5,369 nucleotides of DNA from CALGLS01 sp964508085 (GTDB lineage: Bacteria > Bacteroidota > Bacteroidia > Chitinophagales > Saprospiraceae), in contig CAZDTI010000556.1 of assembly GCA_964508085.1 (NCBI GenBank), forward strand, positions 1 through 5,369. The letters run 5' to 3'. The notes under the pieces are model-generated. The model had not been told where the DNA came from and ran no database searches. It saw only the letters and a program-made list of their open reading frames with translations. Below, piece after piece: positions 1 through 5,369 of this stretch. The position numbers were made by a program, and so were the translations under genes. How positions within the stretch are numbered: position 1 is the first letter of the stretch; each line of letters opens with the position of its first letter.

Positions 1-1181
1 TTAACAGTCATATTATCTGTTACATAATTTAAGATGGTGTACCAATGACCTGGTGGTGTTTCGGAGCTTGGCCCATCCGCCCAAAATTCAGCGAGTACCC
101 GACCATAATCTGCGCGCTTAACTACTTGTGGTTCGTAAGGTAATTGGGTACTAGGGTTTAAGTCTCGTCCTTCTCCTGGATCGCCACCCTCAAATAGATT
201 GTAGAAATCGCGAAGCCCTTCTACTGTGGTCGGATAATCTTGAACATTTCCGATTCCCGCTGGAGAAATGTCAATCATTGTAGTATCCTCTGGATCGAGG
301 TGAGAAGACCAAATTGAAACCAAAGAAAAGCCCCATTTGTATTCTTCTGATAGGCCGCCAACTGCCATTGTATCCAAATATGGAGGAGGACCTGGATCAT
401 GATAAACATTATAGTCAAAATCTTCCCCATCACGCAAATAAACCGTCTTATCTTCCTCCTTTAAAGCAAAAGGAATTACTTGTCCCCATTCTGGACTTAG
501 AAAAGGTGGTGTGTTCGTTGGTGTTGGATTACCAGATTGATCGATGGAAACTTCCAAGGTTAGTGGTTGCCAGCGATTTGGGTCAACCATATCTGGATTT
601 CCCTCAAATTGTGTAACTAGGGGGGCATTTACCGGCAGGTAAGTTTGATTTTCATAATCATCTAATTCATTAGAACCATCACTTAAACCAAAACTAATCA
701 TACATTCTGCCATATAGTTCCCAAGTGCTTTGTAATCGCCTCCTTGATAAATGGTTTCTTGATAATAAGGATTGAAACCTAAAGTGAACATGAGGTTCCC
801 TGCAAGTCCAATGATCGTATTATTTCCTGGGGCATCCTCAAATCGATGCTCTATCAACCGAAACATGGCGTAACTCATGGCTTCTATTCTTGCATCATCT
901 ATATTAGAAGGTTCAGGTACACCTGCAAAATTACAAGTAAAATTCCCTACAGTTTGTCCAAGGAAATAAGGTTCAGCGTTAGTATCAAAGACAGCCCAAG
1001 CGTCATACATTAATACCGAAGAATGCCAAAGGTTACGGGCATGTACAGTTGGTCGAGCATAATCATTTCGGATAGCCTCCAACATGACTTCATTCCACAA
1101 TCTGGCCACTGATTCTTGTGCCTGAACTTGGGAAAAACTGAAAAGACAAAAAAGGATAAGTTGTAATGTTCTATGTTTCAT
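1..1181 (-). CDS. Secreted vanadium-dependent haloperoxidase-family protein (PAP2/VHPO superfamily), 3' end off the window
   Basis: The minus strand is open from the ATG at 1181-1179 to the left edge: 393 whole codons plus two bases, with no stop. The TAA read from bases 3-1 is out of frame. Residues 1-21 look like a signal peptide, with a Leu/Phe-rich core and a cleavable VQAQ end. The remainder matches, from memory, the N-terminal half of the large Bacteroidota and cyanobacterial vanadium haloperoxidases. Recognisable blocks are WNEVMLEAIRNDYARPTVHA (residues 29-48), LSPEWGQVIPFAL (228-240), YHDPGPPPY (260-268) and RVLAEFWADGPSSETPPGHW (361-380). Family members use vanadate and H2O2 to oxidise halides; related PAP2 enzymes are acid phosphatases. 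The vanadate-binding Lys/Arg, Ser-Gly-His and His motifs lie further C-terminal, outside the window, so activity and metal use cannot be judged. The gene diverges from the protease gene across 296 bp. No obvious Shine-Dalgarno is seen, as is common in this phylum. Family assignment is fairly sure; function is inferred. Confidence 0.85.
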   Translation of the reverse strand, partial: MKHRTLQLILFCLFSFSQVQAQESVARLWNEVMLEAIRNDYARPTVHARNLWHSSVLMYDAWAVFDTNAEPYFLGQTVGNFTCNFAGVPEPSNIDDARIEAMSYAMFRLIEHRFEDAPGNNTIIGLAGNLMFTLGFNPYYQETIYQGGDYKALGNYMAECMISFGLSDGSNELDDYENQTYLPVNAPLVTQFEGNPDMVDPNRWQPLTLEVSIDQSGNPTPTNTPPFLSPEWGQVIPFALKEEDKTVYLRDGEDFDYNVYHDPGPPPYLDTMAVGGLSEEYKWGFSLVSIWSSHLDPEDTTMIDISPAGIGNVQDYPTTVEGLRDFYNLFEGGDPGEGRDLNPSTQLPYEPQVVKRADYGRVLAEFWADGPSSETPPGHWYTILNYVTDNMTV

Positions 1182-1216
1182 ACGATTATTTTACATTTAA
1201 TAAGTTACATGGAAAA

Positions 1217-1224
1217 CAAAAGTA
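1217..1224 (-). promoter_or_regulatory. Candidate Bacteroidota -7 promoter box for the haloperoxidase gene
   Basis: Read on the minus strand, the bases are TACTTTTG, a full match to the TAnnTTTG -7 consensus of the Bacteroidota primary sigma factor. The box ends 35 bases before the ATG at 1181, giving a short AT-rich leader. No TTG stands at the usual -33 distance upstream, so the promoter is either weak or helped by an activator. This is a motif match only. Confidence 0.45.
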
Positions 1225-1236
1225 CCAATATTGTGC

Positions 1237-1266
1237 TAGCTTTTCTTTCATCCTTAGCTTTTCTTT
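1237..1266. repeat. Direct repeat of 12 bp, period 18 bp, upstream of the haloperoxidase promoter
   Basis: TAGCTTTTCTTT occurs exactly twice, at 1237-1248 and 1255-1266, separated by six bases. On the minus strand it reads AAAGAAAAGCTA. The pair starts 12 bases upstream of the candidate -7 box of the haloperoxidase gene and covers the place where a -33 element would sit. That position would suit a regulator's binding site, but the role is inferred. It could also be a chance or slippage duplication in AT-rich DNA. Confidence 0.5.
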
Positions 1267-1477
1267 AGGCTGTAGATAATAAAAACGCCGCTATAGCTAC
1301 TAGTTTGCATTTTTGATTTAAACACATTTTGTCAGCTTATTGCTAAACGGGATTGGTAATTGTACGTAGCTTTATATTATCGTTTAAACTGTTTGAATAA
1401 TGGACTAATCAGGTTTTAATAAAAAACAAAATCCGATTAAGCAATAATACATATCTAGATAGCATTAGAGTTGTTAA

Positions 1478-4400
1478 ATGACAAGAAACACAACCTCTCA
1501 CATATCATTCTGCGTCCTATTTTTTCTATTTTCATTAATTGGAAATGCACAAGAACTAACACGTGTTCCTGGCGCATTCCTTGTCAAACCTATATCTGAG
1601 GTTTCTTTTGAGCAGGTATTGGCAGATATAAGGGGTTTTACCAATACTCCCATTCAATCTAGTAAAGTATGCTCCGCTCCTTTCGATATTTGGATGATCC
1701 AAACTGATGCTGCTCTTCAAAACGAATATGAATTATTGGAATTCATTAGACAATTAAGATCCGTAGATCTCGCACAGTTCAATCATTTCGTTTCTGACCG
1801 TATTAGCCCAAATGACCCTCAGTTCGAAGCTCAATGGCAATACGTCAATACTGGGAGTTCAGGAGGAACAATAGATGCAGACTTTGATGCAAACTTAGCC
1901 TGGGATACCACTACTGGTGGATTAACTGAAGCTGGTGACAGCATCGTTATTTGTATGATTGATGAAGGTTTAGATTCCGATCATCCAGACCTCCAAGGCA
2001 ACTTATGGCTCAATCATGGTGAAATTCCGAATAACAATATTGACGATGATGAGAACGGTTATGTAGATGACTTTCGAGGATGGAACGTTGCTTCCGCTAA
2101 TGATGATTTGCAAAGTGGACCAAATGCTGGCTGGCACGGTACGGCCGTTGCTGGAGTAATGGGTGCACGAGGAAACAATAATATTGGCGTTAGCGGAATA
2201 AACTGGGATGTTAAAATAATGACAGTTGTTCGTGGAGCTACAATGGATCAAACATTAGCGGCCTATGCCTACCCTTTTTCTTTTAGAAAAAAGTACAATG
2301 ATTCAGATGGAGCAGAAGGAGCCTTTGTGGTTGCGACCAATAGCTCTTGGGGGATTGATTTCGGCCTTCCTGAAGAAGCTCCTTTATGGTGTGCATTTTA
2401 TGATTCACTAGGGATGGTTGGGATTCTAAACAGTGCTGCGACAGCTAATGGCCATTATAATGTTGATCAAGTTGGAGATTTGCCTACTGCATGTGCCAGT
2501 GATTTTCTACTGAGTGTAACCAACATTGATAAAAATAATCAAAAAAACACTTCTGCGGCTTATGGAGAAAACTCCATAGATATGGGTGCATATGGTACAG
2601 AAATTTGGACCATTAAGAAGAATAACTCTTATGGTCACTTTACAGGAACCTCTGCGGCTTCGCCCGCTGTTGCAGGTGCAATTGCATTGTTATATTCGGT
2701 GCCATGCCCAGATATTAGTTGGTATGCTAAATACAATCCTTCTGCAACTGCACAGATCATTAAGCATTATTTAATGGGTGGTACTACCCCTGTAAGTGCG
2801 TTGGAAGGAATCACCGCTAGTGATGGAAGGCTAAACTTAAAGTCTTCGATGGATTTACTTATGAATGCTTGTGCTTTTACTGATTGCTTTGCTCCTGTTC
2901 AGATTTCGACGAACGGGATAACAGAATCTTTTGGGACAATATCTTGGTTAAGTGCCAGCAATGTAAATTCCGTTAACCTTCGTTACAAAGACGAAAATGC
3001 CCCAAATTGGAGTACCATTAATAACATTTCTTCTCCGATTACTTTGACAGGATTGGAAGATTGTACAACCTATGAATATCAATTGAAATCATTTTGTGAT
3101 AATGTAGAAAGTGATTTCACTAGTGTTCATAGTTTTCAAACTGCAGGATGCTGTGAAGCACCGAGTGCGATAGAGGTAGCATTTGGAATTAATAACTCCA
3201 CCACCATCTCTTGGGAAGGTTCAACGGCCATACCCAGTTACAATGTCAGATTTAGATTAGAAGGAGCCTTGGCCTGGTTAACCCAAAGTGTTTCTTCTCC
3301 TCAAATATCTTACACTGACTTAATGGCCTGTAGTAATTATGAAATTCAAATTCAGGCAAATTGCAACAACTCTACAACTTCATTCTCTGATTCTTTTTTC
3401 TGGCAAACCAATGCCTGCGATAATTGTCTTGAATACAACTACTGCCCTGTTTCAATTTCTACGGATCCATTGACCTGGATAAGCTATGTCCAACTTAATG
3501 ATTTAGAAAACAGCTCAGGTTCGGTAACTAACGGTTATAGTGACTTTACTAGTAATTCCGCGATGTTAGTTCCTGGCTTTTCCTTTGATTTAGTGTTACA
3601 ATCTGACTTTGATTTTGTAGAATATCCTTTGTATTTTCAATTGTGGATTGACCTCAACCAGGATGGTCAGTTTGATGACTCAGAAATGTTATTAGAAAGC
3701 GTTAATCCCACTTCTAATTGCGTGATTGACCTTCATATTCCCACGACAGCAATCCCTGGCACTACCCGTATGAGGATAGCAGGTCGAACTGAGCTCGGTG
3801 ATCCATGCGGTCAATCAACAGATATAGGTGAAGTGGAAGATTATTGCGTTACTATTGTTGAGAATACGGCCTGTATTCCTCCTCAAGGGGTAAGTGGAAT
3901 TGCAAGTGAGAACCAAACGACTATCAGTTGGTTAAATAATTTTTCTAATCAAACTTTTGATATTTTTTATCGAGAGGAAAATGCGCTGACCTGGAGTGAA
4001 TTATCTACTTCGTTCCATCTTATCCATCTAGAGAATTTGCAGGCTTGTACCACCTATGAATTCAAGATTCGTTCGAATTGTGATGGGGAACATAGTGACT
4101 TTTCTCCTATTCAATTATTTACAACTCTTGGATGTGGTCCTTGTCTTGACTTGAATTATTGCATCCCAGAAGGTGCTAATTCCAATTTTGAATGGATTGC
4201 TAAATTTGCTTTGAATGGCATAGAAAATGAATCGCTAGGCGAAGGTTATTCAAACTTCACCAACAGTAATTCTACAACTCTATTAAAAGATCATAGTTAT
4301 ACTTTCGAAATCAATCCAGGATTTGCAGGAACTGTATATGATGAAATTTACACCATTTGGATTGATTTCAATCAGGATGGAACTTTTAGTGATTTGTCAG

Positions 4401-5137
4401 AAAAGATATTTCAGACAACCGTTCCTACTTCTGATCCTTCGATAACAGGAAGTTTTCAGATCCCTTCTTATGCTTTGGAAGGGGCTACTCGTTTGAGAAT
4501 TATCATGAAAGATTATTCTGCTCCCACAAATGCCTGTGAAGCAACTTCTTTTTTCGGTGAAATTGAAGACTATTGTATTAGTTTAGCGACTGATGTTTCT
4601 GGACCCTGTAATAGTCCTACTCAAATAATAACTACCGCAATTTCAGATACTAGTGTAGTTGTTGACTGGAGTGCCGTTCCTGATGCAGCTTCTTACCAAT
4701 TAAGGTATAGAATTCCTGTGGGGGAATGGATCGTATATACCAATCAAAATAATTTCAATCAAATAAATCATTTGGAGCCTTGCTTCGAATATGAATATCA
4801 GGTGAGGACGATTTGCAGTAGTGGCTTTAGTAGCTATTCGGATCCCGATTACTTCAGCACAAGCTGCGTAACTGATCTTTCTGAATCAGCGAATAATGAA
4901 TTGCAAATGTTGGTTTTTCCTAATCCGTTTGAGGATGTTTTACGAATTCAGTTGAACAATAAGCGGGATGAGGACTTAACGATTAAAGTGTATGATGTAA
5001 TGGGAACTTTGGTCAAACAAATCCATAACAATCTTCTTTCGAATCAGGAATTGATAAGTCTGGATCTTGGAAGTTTGGAAAGTGGTGTTTACTTTTTGGA
5101 AATTGAGGATGAGGTTTTAAAAGTGGTAAAGATATAA
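1478..5137 (+). CDS. Secreted S8 subtilisin-like serine protease with four FN3 modules, two GEVED domains and a T9SS C-terminal sorting domain
   Basis: This is a 1219-residue extracellular or surface protease. Residues 1-24 are a signal peptide (FCVLFFLFSLIGNA core and end), which supports this ATG. Residues 25-110 look like a propeptide. The S8 domain spans about 115-465, with catalytic Asp162 (MIDEGLDSDHPDL), His220 (WHGTAVAG) and Ser392 (GTSAASPAVAG). Asn324 in SAATANG is the likely oxyanion residue. An acidic DDDENGYVDD segment (189-198) may bind calcium. FN3 modules lie at about 470-558, 559-647, 799-886 and 1044-1130. GEVED domains lie at about 651-793 (GEVEDYC at 784-790) and 893-1035 (GEIEDYC at 1027-1033). 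Residues 1146-1219 are a type A T9SS sorting domain: VFPNPFEDVLRI, then KVYDVMGTLVK, then LESGVYFLEIE. It is therefore expected to use Sec and then T9SS, with the sorting domain removed on export. The triad is intact, so it is probably active; the substrate is unknown. The flanking genes are divergent and convergent, so it is probably transcribed alone. Confidence 0.95.
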   Translation: MTRNTTSHISFCVLFFLFSLIGNAQELTRVPGAFLVKPISEVSFEQVLADIRGFTNTPIQSSKVCSAPFDIWMIQTDAALQNEYELLEFIRQLRSVDLAQFNHFVSDRISPNDPQFEAQWQYVNTGSSGGTIDADFDANLAWDTTTGGLTEAGDSIVICMIDEGLDSDHPDLQGNLWLNHGEIPNNNIDDDENGYVDDFRGWNVASANDDLQSGPNAGWHGTAVAGVMGARGNNNIGVSGINWDVKIMTVVRGATMDQTLAAYAYPFSFRKKYNDSDGAEGAFVVATNSSWGIDFGLPEEAPLWCAFYDSLGMVGILNSAATANGHYNVDQVGDLPTACASDFLLSVTNIDKNNQKNTSAAYGENSIDMGAYGTEIWTIKKNNSYGHFTGTSAASPAVAGAIALLYSVPCPDISWYAKYNPSATAQIIKHYLMGGTTPVSALEGITASDGRLNLKSSMDLLMNACAFTDCFAPVQISTNGITESFGTISWLSASNVNSVNLRYKDENAPNWSTINNISSPITLTGLEDCTTYEYQLKSFCDNVESDFTSVHSFQTAGCCEAPSAIEVAFGINNSTTISWEGSTAIPSYNVRFRLEGALAWLTQSVSSPQISYTDLMACSNYEIQIQANCNNSTTSFSDSFFWQTNACDNCLEYNYCPVSISTDPLTWISYVQLNDLENSSGSVTNGYSDFTSNSAMLVPGFSFDLVLQSDFDFVEYPLYFQLWIDLNQDGQFDDSEMLLESVNPTSNCVIDLHIPTTAIPGTTRMRIAGRTELGDPCGQSTDIGEVEDYCVTIVENTACIPPQGVSGIASENQTTISWLNNFSNQTFDIFYREENALTWSELSTSFHLIHLENLQACTTYEFKIRSNCDGEHSDFSPIQLFTTLGCGPCLDLNYCIPEGANSNFEWIAKFALNGIENESLGEGYSNFTNSNSTTLLKDHSYTFEINPGFAGTVYDEIYTIWIDFNQDGTFSDLSEKIFQTTVPTSDPSITGSFQIPSYALEGATRLRIIMKDYSAPTNACEATSFFGEIEDYCISLATDVSGPCNSPTQIITTAISDTSVVVDWSAVPDAASYQLRYRIPVGEWIVYTNQNNFNQINHLEPCFEYEYQVRTICSSGFSSYSDPDYFSTSCVTDLSESANNELQMLVFPNPFEDVLRIQLNNKRDEDLTIKVYDVMGTLVKQIHNNLLSNQELISLDLGSLESGVYFLEIEDEVLKVVKI
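3152..4588 (+). repeat. Tandem duplication within the protease: two FN3-cysteine linker-GEVED blocks of about 240 residues
   Basis: Block A covers protein residues 559-798 (3152-3871) and block B residues 799-1037 (3872-4588). Landmarks recur at a constant offset of 239 residues: Trp579/818, Cys618/857, Cys629/868, Cys647/886, Cys650/889 and Cys656/895. The GEVED/GEIED motifs are offset by 243. The linker CDNCLEYNYC in block A matches CGPCLDLNYC in block B, and WIDLNQDGQF matches WIDFNQDGTF. The copies have diverged widely between these landmarks, so the duplication is old, or the block was gained twice as a unit. Confidence 0.8.
4913..5134 (+). other. T9SS type A C-terminal sorting domain (within the protease)
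   Basis: Residues 1146-1219 fit the Por-secretion/T9SS type A domain. They open with VFPNPFEDVLRI, continue with the beta-strand motif LTIKVYDVMGTLVKQI, then LISLDLGSLESGVYFLEI, and end on a basic VLKVVKI. In this family the domain targets the protein to the T9SS outer-membrane translocon and is usually cleaved, often with attachment of the protein to the surface. This is the strongest evidence in the window for a Bacteroidota host. Confidence 0.92.
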
Positions 5138-5152
5138 CTTTTGATATTTACC
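5125..5152. terminator. Possible bidirectional terminator hairpin spanning both convergent stop codons
   Basis: GGTAA (5125-5129) and ATAT (5132-5135) can pair with ATAT (5144-5147) and TTACC (5148-5152). This leaves a two-base bulge (AG) and an eight-base loop. The stem contains both stop codons, TAA at 5135-5137 on plus and the minus-strand TAA at 5150-5148. It is AT-rich and no strong U-tract follows on the plus side; on the minus side CTTTT lies a few bases downstream. A short stem of this kind is only weak evidence for termination. Confidence 0.3.
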
Positions 5153-5369
5153 TATAGAGTAAACTAAATTTCCTAACTTCTTCTAATTGTAAATCATTCG
5201 AACTCTTTTCTTTCCCAATCGTGAATTTCAATCGTTGAGCTCCAACTAATAATCCAACCACTCCCCCAGTAAGTCCCCAAATTGCAATATTGTTTAATAG
5301 TCTATAACGACCTCGACCCTTTAAAATATTCTGTGTAAACGTTTTTCGGAGTATTTGATTAAAGCCTAC
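5148..5369 (-). CDS. C-terminal fragment of an uncharacterised protein with one glycine-rich membrane-like segment, 5' end off the window
   Basis: The minus strand is open from the right edge to the TAA at 5150-5148, giving 73 codons with no ATG, so the start must lie outside the window. The fragment begins VGFNQILRKTF and has a basic stretch KGRGRYR (residues 17-23). A hydrophobic segment follows at about 28-44 (IAIWGLTGGVVGLLVGA), then a polar, charged tail ending FSLLYR. The segment has GxxxG spacing (Gly32/36 and Gly39/43), as in packed transmembrane helices. I do not recognise the family. The convergent arrangement, with only 10 bp to the protease stop and no competing frame on the plus strand, favours a real gene. 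A chance open frame of this length remains possible. Confidence 0.5.
   Translation of the reverse strand, partial: VGFNQILRKTFTQNILKGRGRYRLLNNIAIWGLTGGVVGLLVGAQRLKFTIGKEKSSNDLQLEEVRKFSLLYR

Larger units (their letters stand above)
1182..1477. other. Divergent intergenic region between the haloperoxidase and protease genes
   Basis: This 296-bp stretch contains no credible reading frame and has stops in all frames. It should carry the promoters of both flanking genes. The haloperoxidase side has a clear -7 box and the 12-bp direct repeat. On the protease side I found only partial matches to TAnnTTTG: CATTTTTG at 1308-1315 and TAGCTTTA at 1367-1374. Neither has a TTG at proper spacing, so I do not call a promoter there. 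Short palindromes are present: GCTAGC at 1235-1240, GCTATAGC at 1290-1297 and GTTTAAAC at 1382-1389. All are too short to call regulatory. Confidence 0.6.

Noticed and set aside
40..60. PPGHW in the haloperoxidase as a possible vanadate-site Ser-Gly-His motif
   Set aside because: It belongs to the conserved FWADGPSSETPPGHW block upstream of the catalytic region; the real active-site motifs lie further C-terminal, beyond the left edge.
314..616. Plus-strand open frame of 100 codons
   Set aside because: It lies wholly antisense to the haloperoxidase frame, which has a signal peptide and family motifs; its translation is low-complexity and resembles nothing.
1291..1374. Inverted repeat TATAGCTAC / GTAGCTTTA in the intergenic region
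   Set aside because: It has eight of nine matching pairs but more than 60 bases between arms and is AT-rich; this is expected by chance in such DNA.
1382..1389. GTTTAAAC palindrome as an operator
   Set aside because: It is eight bases of AT-rich palindrome with no second copy or promoter element at a meaningful distance.
2003..2251. Minus-strand open frame of 82 codons
   Set aside because: It is antisense to the catalytic domain of the protease around His220; the translation has no domain features.
2586..2774. Plus-strand open frame of 62 codons
   Set aside because: It is an out-of-frame shadow within the protease gene across the catalytic Ser region, with biased Leu/Arg/Thr content.
1..5369. 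CRISPR array, tRNA, rRNA, insertion sequence or defence system
   Set aside because: There are no spaced repeats, no clover-leaf or rRNA-like stretches, no transposase frames or terminal inverted repeats, and no defence-type domains in the frames read.

Overview
The window looks like a chromosomal segment of a Bacteroidota bacterium, most likely a marine or aquatic member of the Saprospiria/Lewinella type or a relative. The DNA is AT-rich. The large central gene ends in a type IX secretion (T9SS) sorting domain, which is confined to this phylum, and carries GEVED and fibronectin-III (FN3) modules typical of its secreted proteins. The lineage within the phylum is inference from domain content only.

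Layout. Positions 1-1181 (minus strand) hold the N-terminal 393 residues of a secreted vanadium-dependent haloperoxidase-family protein; its C-terminal half, with the catalytic residues, lies beyond the left edge. Positions 1182-1477 are a divergent intergenic region. It has one good Bacteroidota-type -7 box for the haloperoxidase gene and a 12-bp direct repeat with an 18-bp period just upstream of that box. Positions 1478-5137 (plus strand) encode a 1219-residue multidomain secreted subtilisin-like serine protease: signal peptide, propeptide-like region, S8 catalytic domain, four FN3 modules, two GEVED domains and a T9SS C-terminal domain. Positions 5148-5369 (minus strand) hold the last 73 codons of a convergent gene with one membrane-spanning-like, glycine-rich segment. 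The two convergent stop codons are 10 bp apart and lie inside a small AT-rich hairpin.

How they fit together. Both recognisable genes encode exported proteins and diverge from a shared control region, but nothing in the sequence shows a common pathway. The protease is probably exported by Sec and then passed through the outer membrane by T9SS, to act on the cell surface or outside on protein. The haloperoxidase also has a signal peptide. I saw no RNA genes, CRISPR arrays, insertion sequences or defence system. The most distinctive features are the cysteine-framed FN3 modules with nearly fixed spacing, and the tandem duplication of an FN3-cysteine linker-GEVED block in the protease.
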